This document shows, piece by piece, positions 17,879-27,192 of a DNA stretch of 64,000 bases (position 1 is its first letter; every line of letters starts with the position of its first letter). The translations under genes were made by a program, and so were the position numbers. This DNA is from Balneolia bacterium (GTDB lineage: Bacteria > Bacteroidota > Rhodothermia > Balneolales > Cyclonatronaceae): contig JAIUMA010000011.1 in assembly GCA_022565795.1 (NCBI GenBank), positions 1 through 64,000 on the forward strand, written 5' to 3'. Below the pieces are notes generated by a model, which saw nothing but the letters and a program-made list of their open reading frames with translations, did no database searches and was not told where the DNA came from.

Positions 17879-18643
17879 TTGTACCGCGTAGAATTACAAA
17901 ATTTTGAAGGACCGCTGGATCTGCTTCTTTTTTTCATCAAGAGAGAGGAAGTTGAGATTAAGGATATTCCCATTTCCAAGGTAACTGATCAGTTTATTGA
18001 GTACCTCAGTGTGCTGGAAGAACTGGACCTTGAAATTGCCAGCGAGTTTATTTTGATGGCCGGCACGCTGATGTCCATCAAGGCGAAGATGCTTTTGCCC
18101 CGGCCGGAGTCTGATGAAGATGAAATCGATGAGACCGATCCGCGCTACGAGTTAATCCAGAGCCTGCTGGAGTACAAGCGTTTCAAAGAGATGGGCGAAG
18201 AGTTCCGTTTGTTTGAAGCCGATGCGTCGCGTGAATACTATCGTGGCAATTACAAGCCGGATCAGGTTCGGCAGCCCGATAACGGCGAGGCGCTTCGTGA
18301 CGTTACCCTTATAGACCTCATGGCCGCTATGAAAGAAGTTTTGTTCCGCAAGCATCAGGAGCAGCCGGTGCATCAGGTTGATAAGCCCGAAACGAGCATC
18401 GAAGAGATGGCCGAGCATATTCTCACCCGGCTGCACCGCCACGGGAAAACATCATTCATCACCCTCTGCGAAGAGGCCGACTCTCCTATGTACGTAGTAG
18501 TCACCTTCCTTTCCGTACTTGAGATGGTTAAAGAGGGTCAGCTTCATCTGTTTATATCCGAAGACAACTATTTCGATTTTTACGTCGATATTCCGCGCAT
18601 AGATGCAGGCCCGTCTTTTCAGCAGATTCTCGAAGAAACGTGA
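17879..18643 (+). CDS. scpA: Segregation and condensation protein A
   Basis: The kleisin subunit of the bacterial condensin SMC-ScpAB; it bridges the SMC head domains. A 254-residue protein with the family N-terminus YRVELQNFEGPLDLLLFFIKREEVEIKDIPISKVT (helical domain that binds the SMC neck), the conserved ASEFILMAGTLMSIKAKMLLP block and a winged-helix-like C-terminus. The likely start is TTG at 17879, since no ATG or GTG is found in frame just upstream and the family N-terminus begins here. The partner scpB is not adjacent; smc lies at 51.1-54.6 kb on the other strand. Confidence 0.92.
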   Translation: MYRVELQNFEGPLDLLLFFIKREEVEIKDIPISKVTDQFIEYLSVLEELDLEIASEFILMAGTLMSIKAKMLLPRPESDEDEIDETDPRYELIQSLLEYKRFKEMGEEFRLFEADASREYYRGNYKPDQVRQPDNGEALRDVTLIDLMAAMKEVLFRKHQEQPVHQVDKPETSIEEMAEHILTRLHRHGKTSFITLCEEADSPMYVVVTFLSVLEMVKEGQLHLFISEDNYFDFYVDIPRIDAGPSFQQILEET

Positions 18644-18755
18644 TCTACAAAAAAATCTTTGGGGCTCGCCACGGCACCAATTCCAGCATTTTACCCGTTT
18701 AACCTTTGCCTGATGGCATTTCCAAATACGCTAACAACAAATCAACATCTCTTTC

Positions 18756-20465
18756 ATGCTTAATAAAACCCTACTCACCTCACTCACCGGCCTGTTTCTT
18801 TTTTTCGGATTGTCGACAGCCTGCTACAGCCAGACCGACACTCCTGAGACCACAACTGCCCTGGTTGCCACTGAATCTGACTCCCGGAATATCGACCTTT
18901 TCGAATTCCGCAGCATCATCACCGCTGATCTGCTGGAGACCCATCTTGAGATTATTGCCGGCGATTCTCTTATGGGACGCGGTACGGGGCAGGAAGGAAT
19001 CGACCTGGCTGCGGACTATCTCGCCAGTATGCTGGAAAAGTACAATGTTGCTCCAATGGGTGATGACGGAACCTATTTCCAGCATTTCGATCTTAAGGCC
19101 ATGCGCACGAATGAAATCGTGTACACCCTGAGCGCCATCAGTGGAAGTGATACTACTGAAGTATGGACCGAAAGCGCGTCCAGATTCAGTCCGAGCGAGT
19201 TTTACAATGATTTTGGCGGTGAAGTAAGCATTTCAGGCGGCATCACCTTTGCCGGCCTGGGTATTTCCGATGAGGCTTCTGGCATCAATCACATTCAGCA
19301 TGCCGACATTCGCAACAACTGGGTGGTTCTGTTCAGAGATTATCATGATGACGCCGATGCTCCGGAAAACGCAGAGCTGCTGCTTCAAAACCGCGCGAGA
19401 CAGCTTTTGTTTCAGATGGGTGCCCGTGGCCTGCTTATCATCGATCACTCCGATACTGAATCTTTCGAGCATGAGGCCATGCGCCGCAGCCGACTTATCG
19501 GCAAGCCATCCGGAATTCGCCTGCCTGACCGCGGCGGACGCTCCGGCTTTGCTTCAGCTGTCAAGAGCGTGAGTCCGGATATGGCGGTACGCCTTCTTGG
19601 GCTTGATTCCCATGAGGAGCTTGATGAGCTTCACCGTAATATATCACAAAGTGACGACGCTTCGCTGTTTCCCGAGGTTGCCTTTTATCTGTCCAGCGAG
19701 GCTGACCGCGAAGAAGCTACACTTCCTTCTAAAAACGTAATCGGTTTCGTGGAAGGCTGCCATCCTGAGCTTAAGGATGAGGTAATTGTGATGTCTGCGC
19801 ACTACGATCATATGGGCATTGGGCAACCTGATGAAAACGGCGATATGATTTACAACGGCGCTGATGATAACGGCAGCGGAACCGTCACCACTTTGCTTCA
19901 GGCGAAAACCATTCAGCGGGCAAAAGAGGAAGGACACTGCCTCGACCGCAGCATCATGTTTCTGTTTGTAACTGCCGAAGAGCATGGCCTGCTTGGTTCC
20001 CGCTACTATTCCGATAATCCGGTTATTCCTATCGAGCAAACCGTAGCCAATTTCAACCTGGATATGTTTGGTCGTATCGATTATGAATACGAAGGCACCG
20101 ACGAAGACTATATCTATATTATTGGTGCAGAGATTATCTCTTCCGACCTCGACCGACTTCTGAAGCAGGCCAACGCCCAGACTGAAAACCTAACTTTGGA
20201 TATGCGCTACAACGATCTGGACGACCGCAATCAGTTCTACCGTCGCAGTGATCACTGGAATTTTGGGCGTCTGAACGTACCATTTATCTTTTTCTTCTCA
20301 GGTCTGCACGACAATTACCACACCCCTTCGGATACTATCGATCTCATTCCCTTCGATCTTCTGGAAAAGCGCGCCCGGTTAATCTACTCAACCCTTGTTG
20401 AGGTAGCCAACTCACCGGTTCGTCCCGTAGTTGATAACGAAGCGTTTATTGAGCGTACGCGATAA
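18756..20465 (+). CDS. M28 family zinc metallopeptidase with PA domain
   Basis: A 569-residue secreted aminopeptidase-type enzyme. The N-terminal signal peptide ends in STAC (Cys23), a possible lipobox. A protease-associated-like region spans about 150-290. The M28 zinc ligands and catalytic residues are visible: His349 and Asp351 in SAHYDHMG, Asp370/371 in GADDNGSG and Glu408/409 in TAEEHGLLGS; a further ligand pair lies in the DNYHTPSDT block near the C-terminus. It probably acts in the periplasm or at the surface on peptides. A strong terminator follows 26 bp behind. Confidence 0.92.
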   Translation: MLNKTLLTSLTGLFLFFGLSTACYSQTDTPETTTALVATESDSRNIDLFEFRSIITADLLETHLEIIAGDSLMGRGTGQEGIDLAADYLASMLEKYNVAPMGDDGTYFQHFDLKAMRTNEIVYTLSAISGSDTTEVWTESASRFSPSEFYNDFGGEVSISGGITFAGLGISDEASGINHIQHADIRNNWVVLFRDYHDDADAPENAELLLQNRARQLLFQMGARGLLIIDHSDTESFEHEAMRRSRLIGKPSGIRLPDRGGRSGFASAVKSVSPDMAVRLLGLDSHEELDELHRNISQSDDASLFPEVAFYLSSEADREEATLPSKNVIGFVEGCHPELKDEVIVMSAHYDHMGIGQPDENGDMIYNGADDNGSGTVTTLLQAKTIQRAKEEGHCLDRSIMFLFVTAEEHGLLGSRYYSDNPVIPIEQTVANFNLDMFGRIDYEYEGTDEDYIYIIGAEIISSDLDRLLKQANAQTENLTLDMRYNDLDDRNQFYRRSDHWNFGRLNVPFIFFFSGLHDNYHTPSDTIDLIPFDLLEKRARLIYSTLVEVANSPVRPVVDNEAFIERTR

Positions 20466-20490
20466 CAGAAAAACAATCTGAAGCTTTTTT

Positions 20491-20526
20491 AAAGGCGACA
20501 GTTCTTACAGAGCTGTCGCCTTTTTT
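20491..20526 (+). terminator. Terminator of the M28 peptidase gene
   Basis: An 11-bp stem, AAAGGCGACAG (20491-20501) with CTGTCGCCTTT (20513-20523), an 11-base loop and a six-T run at 20521-20526. Confidence 0.9.
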
Positions 20527-20615
20527 AATTGCATTCAGGGTATGAAAAAGTGACGTGACATTTTTTTCTGAAAACTGACTTTTCTGTATGCGAAAAGGGT
20601 ATGGTTCTTACGTTT

Positions 20616-20645
20616 AGTGTGCTGGCAGGGACAGGCACACTTTTT
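20616..20645 (+). terminator. Terminator-like leader hairpin upstream of the Deg protease
   Basis: AGTGTGC (20616-20622) pairs with GCACACT (20635-20641), followed by five T. It lies 150 bp upstream of the protease ATG, with no gene in front of it after the previous terminator. It may be an attenuator in the protease leader or a second terminator of the peptidase gene. Confidence 0.4.
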
Positions 20646-20796
20646 GATTATCCCCGTCTGGTTGGAAAATATTCTCCGGTAGTTATGCGTATTAGACCCA
20701 TCGGCAACAGCAACCGGACTGGCAAGACATCAAAAGAGCTTAAGAGTAATTCTGCTCTTGAAAAACATGTATTGAATTTCAACAGACTTAAAAATT

Positions 20797-22278
20797 ATGA
20801 CATCACAAACGCCCAAATTCGCAGCCGCATTTACGTTTGCGCTCATCATATTAGTAGTGGGGTATTTCTCGGGCAATTCTCCCGCAGAGACAAGCTCAAC
20901 TTATATTTTCCCGGAGGCTCCCGCTGAACAACGGGCATCCGTTTCTCAGGATCCGCCGTCAAATCTTCTCCAGGATTTGAACAACGCTTTTACCCAACTG
21001 GCAGAAAATGCTTCACCTGCTGTAGTTACCATCAGCACGGAGCGTACTGTACGTCGCCAGCAGGTTCCTTCTCTGTTCGATGAGTTTTTCGGACGCAGAG
21101 GTCAATCTCAGCCCCGTGAGCGCGAATTCCAGCAACGAGGTCAAGGCTCGGGCGTCATTGTGGAAAGCGATGGTCTCATCATGACCAACCACCACGTAAT
21201 CGCCAACGCCGACACCATTATCGTGCGTCTTCAGAATGACGTAAATCTGGGCGCCGAAGTTATTGGCTCAGATCCCAGTACCGACATTGCCATTCTTCGC
21301 GTAGATGCTCAAAACCTGCCTTTTCTGGAGTTCGGCGACAGTGATGCGCTGCGCGTTGGCGAATGGGTAATGGCGATCGGAAGCCCGCTCAGCCAAAGTC
21401 TTAATCAGACCGTTACGCAGGGTATTGTGAGCGCGAAAGGGCGTTCTAACATCAACCTTGTGGATTATGAGGATTTTATCCAAACCGATGCCGCCATTAA
21501 TCCCGGTAATTCCGGTGGTCCGCTCATTAATATGAATGGCGAGCTCGTGGGGATCAACACTGCTATTGCCTCTCGCTCCGGCGGCTTTCAGGGAATCGGG
21601 TTTGCCGTACCAATCAATATGGCCCGCAGCGTTATGGAGTCGCTTATCGAAACCGGCCGCGTAGTCCGTGCCTTCCTCGGCATCTCCGCGGAAAATGTTG
21701 ACGACTCTATGGCCCGTGCTCTGGAAATGGATCGTGCCCGTGGCATCTACGTGATGAATGTCACCGAAGACAGCCCTGCGGCTCAGGCCGGAATCCGCGA
21801 GCTTGATGTAATTCTGGAAATCGATGGTCGTACCGTAACCGATTTCCGCCAGTTCCGTACGTTTGTGGCTTCGCGCACGCCGGGCACAACCGTACGCCTT
21901 CGCATTCTTCGCGACGGTGAAGAAATCACCAAGAATGTAACACTGGCCGAGTTGGATCAGGATGAAGCGCCTGAAGTACAGACCGAAAGCTTCTTCGAGC
22001 AGTTTGGCTTCAGCGTCGATGCATTCAGCGAGGAGTTTGCTGAGCGCTACCGCCTCCGCTCTAATCTGGAGGGCGTAGTTGTAACCCAAGTAGACCAGAC
22101 TAGTAACGCGTTCCGTCAGGGACTCCGTGAAGGCGACCTGATTACCGGGGTGCAGCGTCAGCGCGTACGCAATATGCAGGAGTTCAGCCAGCGAATGGAA
22201 GGCGTTCAGGCCGGCCAAACCATTCTGCTGCAGCTCATAAGACAGAATCAGCAGTTCTTCATTGCTGTCGACCTGTAA
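20797..22278 (+). CDS. Do/DegP-type periplasmic serine protease
   Basis: A 493-residue Deg protease with an N-terminal membrane-spanning signal (about 9-27). The triad is clear: His133 (NHHVIA), Asp163 (STDIAILR) and Ser239 (GNSGGPL). Two PDZ domains follow: about 290-385 (RAFLGISAENV ... AGIRELDVILEIDG) and about 415-490 (EGVVVTQVDQTSNAFRQGLREGDLI). This is the DegP/DegQ arrangement for chaperone-protease cages in the periplasm. The loop LA region (about 85-115) is short and rich in Arg and Gln. ATG at 20797 has no clear ribosome-binding site. It ends at a strong terminator. Confidence 0.93.
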   Translation: MTSQTPKFAAAFTFALIILVVGYFSGNSPAETSSTYIFPEAPAEQRASVSQDPPSNLLQDLNNAFTQLAENASPAVVTISTERTVRRQQVPSLFDEFFGRRGQSQPREREFQQRGQGSGVIVESDGLIMTNHHVIANADTIIVRLQNDVNLGAEVIGSDPSTDIAILRVDAQNLPFLEFGDSDALRVGEWVMAIGSPLSQSLNQTVTQGIVSAKGRSNINLVDYEDFIQTDAAINPGNSGGPLINMNGELVGINTAIASRSGGFQGIGFAVPINMARSVMESLIETGRVVRAFLGISAENVDDSMARALEMDRARGIYVMNVTEDSPAAQAGIRELDVILEIDGRTVTDFRQFRTFVASRTPGTTVRLRILRDGEEITKNVTLAELDQDEAPEVQTESFFEQFGFSVDAFSEEFAERYRLRSNLEGVVVTQVDQTSNAFRQGLREGDLITGVQRQRVRNMQEFSQRMEGVQAGQTILLQLIRQNQQFFIAVDL

Positions 22279-22302
22279 CTCTCGAAGCACTATTTTACTT
22301 CA

Positions 22303-22333
22303 AAAAGCCGTCCGGTTATTCCGGGCGGCTTTT
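22303..22333 (+). terminator. Terminator of the Deg protease gene
   Basis: A 13-bp stem with one wobble, AAAAGCCGTCCGG (22303-22315) with CCGGGCGGCTTTT (22321-22333), a 5-base loop and a T run. It is nearly symmetric and may also serve the convergent comEC gene. Confidence 0.9.
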
Positions 22334-22371
22334 TTGTTTTCAGGTGTAGTGTGATGGCTTCCTATGCCGAA

Positions 22372-24819
22372 TCACCGCCACTCCACCCGGTGAATGTTTT
22401 TGCCATCAAGGCGCAGAATGATGGCTCCTTCAAGCGCGGTGTACAGAAGCCTCTCCTCGCCCGTATGCTGAAGCATCCTCCACGCCGCAACCGGATGCGG
22501 ATGGTTGTACCTGTTTCTTAGTCCGTTCGAAACGACCGCTTTCTCCGGCTGCACGTACTCGAGAAAGAAGTCATGAGAGCTTGTCCGGCTGCCGTGATGC
22601 CCTGCTTTGTAAACATCAGAGCGGAGAAGCTTGCCAAACTGCTCAGCTAATAACCGCTCGGCCTGCGTTTCGGCATCGCCGGTCAACAGTACGCGCTGAG
22701 TCCCGTACACAATTTGAACAATCAGTGAATGCTCATTGGGATTTGATGATGTGATTCCGGGATGAGGACCGAGTATCAGCGCAGGGGTTGATTCATCCAG
22801 CCAAATCGTATCTCCCATTTCGGGAACCTCAATCCGGATGCCCTGCTCTCTTGCCGCCGCCCGGTAGCCGGCAAAAATAGCCGAATGATATTCAAAACCC
22901 GGATCATAAATCACGTCGATTTCGATTTCGTTAATAAGAGGGATAAGCCCGCCGATATGATCCGCATGCGGATGCGACAAAAACACGCCGTCCAATCGGG
23001 TGATGCCCTCTGCTCTGAGGTGCGGCAGTATGAAGCGATCACCGCTGTTCCCAAAAGGCGACCAAAGTCCGGCATCATACAGATAACGTTTGCCATGGGC
23101 GGTTTCAATCAGGACCGCATCACCCTGCCCTACATCGAAAAAGGTGAGCTGTAGCGCGGGGGCCTCACGGTGTTTCTGCCACAGCAGATCGGCCTGCCAG
23201 CCAACAGCAAGTAATCCGCAAATAATAAGCATCCGAAACCGGAGCGCTGGCTTAAACATGGTGGCTGCGGCGGCAAACAGCGCAATCCACAGCGGATAAA
23301 CCCACAGAGAGTGGAGCCGCGCGGTTATAAATGCGCCCGGCACGTTTGCCGAAGTTGTGGTGAGCCAAGCCAGAAGCGCGGTAAGATAGTTGGCGGGCAG
23401 ATTAAACCAGACTCCCGCCTGCTCATGAATCATTCCGATAAAGACGCCCGCAAAACCCCAGATGAACATCACCTGCGTTACGGGTGCGGCAAGCGTGTTC
23501 ATGAGCGGGCCAATAAGTGAAAACTCATTAAACCGATGAATGAGAATGGGCATCAGGGCTAACTGTATACATACGCTTAGCAAGGTGAGCTGAATAATTC
23601 GGGCATACCAGCGGGTTCGGTTTCGCGGAGAAAACATGCGCTCAAGCACGGGCAGCATCACAAATATGGTCAGAACCGCTCCAAACGACATCTGGAAGCC
23701 AATCAGATAAAGCGATGAGGGATCTACTATCAAAATGAGAAGAGCCGCCAGACCCGTTAAGTTAATCGGATCTCTGCGGTACCGGTATAAGCGTGCCAGC
23801 GCTATGAAAAACGCAAACACCGACGCCCGCTGCACAGAAGGCGAAAAACCCGTGATGCCCGCATATAGGAATAGCACAACCGTAATGAGAAGCAGTCCGG
23901 CTATGCTTCCGTATTTATAGCGCCAGAAAAAGGGAATGACGAACCACAGCGGAATAAGCACAAAACCAACATGCATACCCGAAACGGCCATCAGGTGGGC
24001 GAGTCCGGCTCTGGAGAAATCCTGACGCAGATCGCTGTCCAAGCCCGAGCGATAGCCAATGAGAACAGCCTGTGCCAGCGGTGTTTGATTCTCATCAAAG
24101 ACACGCGCGATTCCATTTCGCATGCCGCTTCTCCACCAGCCCCAGTCACGCCAGTTGGACTGCCTCAGGATTTGAGACTGCCCGTCCATCACTCCGGTTG
24201 CCTGTACATGTATTCCCAGACCGTTCAGCCACGACTGAACATCAAAATCGTGGGGGTTTCGCTTAGCCGGAATGGCAGAAGGCACTGCACGAAGTTTCAT
24301 GAGTGATCCCGACTCAACCTGCGATGCAAATAAACTGTCTACCCGAAAGTAGCGGATTTGCGTATTAAACGACTGGTTCAAAATGAGATGTCCCGTAGAG
24401 ACCTGCACAGAGTCAACCCTCATAAAAACAGAAAGGGTACGGTTGGGGCTCAGCCTTGCATCATCGATTCTCCCGAACCAGTTTAAGGTATCAGCAGAAT
24501 GAAGCTGTGCCAATCGCTCCTCGGGTCTGGGAAACTGATCATCATATTTTTGAAGGCCGGCAGCCGTAAAGCCAAGGCTTAGTACAAATAAGAGATAAAG
24601 CAGAGCAAGAGCTGTCCCCAGGTTTACGTTCGGACTTTTTCTGATTCGATGATGCAAAAATCCACAGACAATCAGGAGAAGAGCAGATATCAAAAACAGC
24701 AAAGCAGGTGAAGGCGTAATAAACCCGGCTATCACAATTCCGGCGGCAAAAAGTAAAACCAGCCGCACAGCGGGATAGTGGCTGAAGGGGAATTTATATG
24801 TTTCACGGCTGACACGCAT
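22372..24819 (-). CDS. comEC: ComEC/Rec2 DNA-uptake channel protein
   Basis: Forms the inner-membrane channel through which transforming single-stranded DNA enters the cytoplasm. An 815-residue protein with three parts: an N-terminal membrane anchor and OB-like region (about 1-220); the competence domain (about 230-510) with many helices (LAHLMAVSGMHVGF, YAGITGFSPSVQRA); and a C-terminal metallo-beta-lactamase domain (about 550-815) with LTFFDVGQGDAVLI, SHPHADHIGG and KAGHHGSRTSS. The metal-binding HxHxDH motif is intact, so a nuclease role is possible. No other com or pil genes are nearby. Presence of a full-length ComEC suggests, but does not prove, natural competence. Confidence 0.93.
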   Translation of the reverse strand: MRVSRETYKFPFSHYPAVRLVLLFAAGIVIAGFITPSPALLFLISALLLIVCGFLHHRIRKSPNVNLGTALALLYLLFVLSLGFTAAGLQKYDDQFPRPEERLAQLHSADTLNWFGRIDDARLSPNRTLSVFMRVDSVQVSTGHLILNQSFNTQIRYFRVDSLFASQVESGSLMKLRAVPSAIPAKRNPHDFDVQSWLNGLGIHVQATGVMDGQSQILRQSNWRDWGWWRSGMRNGIARVFDENQTPLAQAVLIGYRSGLDSDLRQDFSRAGLAHLMAVSGMHVGFVLIPLWFVIPFFWRYKYGSIAGLLLITVVLFLYAGITGFSPSVQRASVFAFFIALARLYRYRRDPINLTGLAALLILIVDPSSLYLIGFQMSFGAVLTIFVMLPVLERMFSPRNRTRWYARIIQLTLLSVCIQLALMPILIHRFNEFSLIGPLMNTLAAPVTQVMFIWGFAGVFIGMIHEQAGVWFNLPANYLTALLAWLTTTSANVPGAFITARLHSLWVYPLWIALFAAAATMFKPALRFRMLIICGLLAVGWQADLLWQKHREAPALQLTFFDVGQGDAVLIETAHGKRYLYDAGLWSPFGNSGDRFILPHLRAEGITRLDGVFLSHPHADHIGGLIPLINEIEIDVIYDPGFEYHSAIFAGYRAAAREQGIRIEVPEMGDTIWLDESTPALILGPHPGITSSNPNEHSLIVQIVYGTQRVLLTGDAETQAERLLAEQFGKLLRSDVYKAGHHGSRTSSHDFFLEYVQPEKAVVSNGLRNRYNHPHPVAAWRMLQHTGEERLLYTALEGAIILRLDGKNIHRVEWR

Positions 24820-24974
24820 ATTGTAGAGAGCAATAAAAACGGAATTCCTTACACGCCCAGCCCACTATTTTACATTTGGTGCTGAAATAACTCCAAACGA
24901 TTTTGCCTCAACAGGTTGTTGGTTAAACAACAGCTACCAATATTCTTTTTTCAGCAACTCTATTAATACTTTTC

Positions 24975-25682
24975 ATGGCACGTATCCTCTATATATTTCC
25001 ACATCCTGACGACGAGTCCTTCGGTCCGGCACCCGCAATTAAGCAGCAGCTCAACCACGGAAATGAAGTCTACCTCCTCACCCTCACAAAAGGCGGGGCT
25101 ACCAAGGCGCGCCATGAACTTGGGCTAACCGTAAACCAAATGGGTGATGTGCGGCACAAAGAAATGCTGGCTGTCGAAAAGACGCTCGGTCTTAGCGGCA
25201 TGACCGTGTGGGATATGCCCGATTCCGGTCTCAAGGATTTATGCCCAATGGATATTGAGGAGCCGATCCGGCATTTTATCGAAGACCTTAAGCCCGACAT
25301 CCTGGTGACCTACGCCGTACACGGAATAAGCGGCTTTTTCGATCATTTGGTTACCCATGCCGTTGTGAAGAGCGTCTACTGCGAGATGCGCAAAAACGGC
25401 GCGGATTATCTGAAACGGCTTGCCCTCTACACCCTTGGTCCGGATGATGATACCGAAGGACATTTCACCCTTAAAGCTTCAAAAGCAGAAGACATTGACT
25501 GCGTGCTGCAGATTGCCGATAATGAAGCCCAGGCCGGCCTGGACGCGCTGGCATGCTACAAAACATATCAGGAAGTAATCGACAAAACCGGCGTAGCCAA
25601 ACGGGTGCACGACAACATCTCGTTTGAGTTCTTCGGCGAGGATTTTAATCCACCGGCAAGCCGGATTGATGAAGGGTTGTAA
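24975..25682 (+). CDS. PIG-L family N-acetyl-sugar deacetylase
   Basis: A 235-residue zinc-dependent deacetylase of the LmbE/PIG-L family. It has the metal and catalytic motif FPHPDDES (about 8-15) and the second zinc-ligand block HGISGFFDHLVTHAVV (HxxxH pair, about 117-132). Family members remove acetyl groups from N-acetylglucosaminyl compounds (GPI precursors, mycothiol, bacillithiol). Bacillithiol genes are not adjacent. Position next to a surface-polysaccharide cluster would also fit sugar modification. Substrate unknown. Confidence 0.88.
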   Translation: MARILYIFPHPDDESFGPAPAIKQQLNHGNEVYLLTLTKGGATKARHELGLTVNQMGDVRHKEMLAVEKTLGLSGMTVWDMPDSGLKDLCPMDIEEPIRHFIEDLKPDILVTYAVHGISGFFDHLVTHAVVKSVYCEMRKNGADYLKRLALYTLGPDDDTEGHFTLKASKAEDIDCVLQIADNEAQAGLDALACYKTYQEVIDKTGVAKRVHDNISFEFFGEDFNPPASRIDEGL

Positions 25683-25745
25683 GTTTCTCGAAACGTGTAT
25701 CTGGTGATGCGATAAAAAACTCCCCTGCGTAGGTTTGCTTAACGA

Positions 25746-26051
25746 TTAAACCGGCGAACTGTAAATGAACAAATAGTATATCGCCGTCACCAGCCCAACG
25801 CCTAGAATCGAGTATAGAATGGAGTTTCGCATTTTTGTCAAACTTGCAGCGCCTTTAGTTCTGTAATCGAAGTAAGCTATAGCTCCGATACAAAAAACAG
25901 CGCCTGCAAGCGACATAACCCTGATTACCATATTTTCACCATCAGTTATAGTATCCATCCAGCCAATAGCAATAAAAATGACAGCTATGACGGCAACTAT
26001 TTTCCGCCACCAGTTGCTGTATTCATTTTTCTCTTTAGTTGAGTGTTCCAT
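25746..26051 (-). CDS. Small membrane protein of unknown function
   Basis: A 101-residue protein with three predicted transmembrane helices (about 16-31, 42-60, 76-98) and a charged N-terminus (MEHSTKEKNEYSNWWRK). I do not recognise a family. It is the last gene on the minus strand behind the polysaccharide operon, 37 bp downstream of a glycosyltransferase gene, and may be cotranscribed with it. Confidence 0.55.
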   Translation of the reverse strand: MEHSTKEKNEYSNWWRKIVAVIAVIFIAIGWMDTITDGENMVIRVMSLAGAVFCIGAIAYFDYRTKGAASLTKMRNSILYSILGVGLVTAIYYLFIYSSPV

Positions 26052-26088
26052 AATTGATTCGGTATTTTATATTAGATTTGAGTATAGG

Positions 26089-27192
26089 CTAAGCCTTGAT
26101 TCTCACCAGTAACTTTTCATAAACTGCAGACATCAACTTGAAGGCCATTTCTTCTGAAAAACCAGATTTCACAAAATCCGAACCAGCTTTGCCAAACTTT
26201 CGGGCTATTTCCGGTTCACTGAGCCTCAGGATTTGATCAGCCAGTTCCTCCGCATTTTCCTTCCCGAACAACAGGCCCGTTTCACCTTCACGAATAACTT
26301 CGGGCAGACCGCCAACCCGGGAGCCAATAACCGGAAGCCCGCAGGCTGAGGCCTCAAGAACCGCTACGCCAAAGCTCTCCTCCCTGCTTGGTGCTATGAA
26401 CATATCGGCATTGCGAAGCAGATCAGGCACGCGTTCGGGCGCAGCCTTTCCGTGCAAGGTGATGCAGTCCCGAAGTCCTAAGCCGTCAATCTGGAGCTGC
26501 AGTTTTGCGCGCTCCGGCCCATCACCATATATATCGACTGCAAACTTTAGTTTCGGCTTCTCCCGTCGTATGATGCCCGCTGCAGTTATGAGCAGATCGA
26601 GGCCGTATTTGAAATGCAGATGCCGTATCGAAATAATGCGAACGGGCTGATCAGCTTTTTTCTCCAGCTCCGGTGCATCTGCTGGTTTATAAATGTTTGT
26701 GTCCACACCAAACGGCGTAACAGCTGGCTTCACCTTTCCACGCGTGAGTTCTTCCACCCGGGAGGCCATGACCTGGCTTGTGGCCGCTACGGTCTGAGCG
26801 CTTTTCAGGATTCGAGCCGTGCCCCATTTATGCAGCCAGCTTTTTTCCGGATAGCTGAATACATCGGTGCCCATCACCGAAAGCAGCACGGGCGCGCAAC
26901 GGCTGAACGTTGCCAAAAACCCGTAGTCCGTCGCATAAAAAGCATGTATGAACGCTATATCGTTTTCACTCACCCACTTTTTCACGAACGAGCCGCCGGT
27001 GATGAAAACCCCTTTGCCTGAACCCGGCAGCCTGACCAGCGGAATATCGTCGTATTCATGCACTTCGTCGGGATCGGCGGTCATCAGGGTGATGCGCCAG
27101 CCCCGGTTCCTTAATCCGTTCGCCCAGCGCGCGGTGTGCACTGAGCGGGAGGAAGCGAGCATCAGTATGTGCGGTTTCGTCTCAGCAGCCAT
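26089..27192 (-). CDS. Family-4-type glycosyltransferase
   Basis: A 367-residue GT-B-fold retaining glycosyltransferase. N-terminal Rossmann half begins HILMLASSRSVHTARWANGL; the C-terminal nucleotide-sugar site has PSREESFGVAVLEASACGLPVIGSRVGGLPE (the E-x7-E motif) near 265-295. It probably adds a sugar to a lipid-linked or surface polysaccharide. It overlaps the 3' end of the flippase gene by 31 bp, so the two are in one transcription unit and perhaps translationally coupled. Donor and acceptor cannot be predicted. Confidence 0.88.
   Translation of the reverse strand: MAAETKPHILMLASSRSVHTARWANGLRNRGWRITLMTADPDEVHEYDDIPLVRLPGSGKGVFITGGSFVKKWVSENDIAFIHAFYATDYGFLATFSRCAPVLLSVMGTDVFSYPEKSWLHKWGTARILKSAQTVAATSQVMASRVEELTRGKVKPAVTPFGVDTNIYKPADAPELEKKADQPVRIISIRHLHFKYGLDLLITAAGIIRREKPKLKFAVDIYGDGPERAKLQLQIDGLGLRDCITLHGKAAPERVPDLLRNADMFIAPSREESFGVAVLEASACGLPVIGSRVGGLPEVIREGETGLLFGKENAEELADQILRLSEPEIARKFGKAGSDFVKSGFSEEMAFKLMSAVYEKLLVRIKA

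Larger units (their letters stand above)
20466..20796. other. 331-bp gene-free stretch before the Deg protease
   Basis: It contains the terminator at 20491-20526 and a second hairpin at 20616-20645. The rest, including a GTGACGTGACA direct repeat near 20551, has no assignable feature. An overlapping reading frame that enters the protease gene has improbable composition and was not called. Confidence 0.5.

Noticed and set aside
20601-20927. 108-codon open frame upstream of and overlapping the Deg protease start
   Set aside because: It overlaps a clear protease gene in another frame, crosses a terminator-like hairpin and has composition unlike real proteins here.
21268-22290. 340-codon antisense frame under the Deg protease gene
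   Set aside because: A long frame caused by codon bias of the real gene on the other strand; no recognisable domain.
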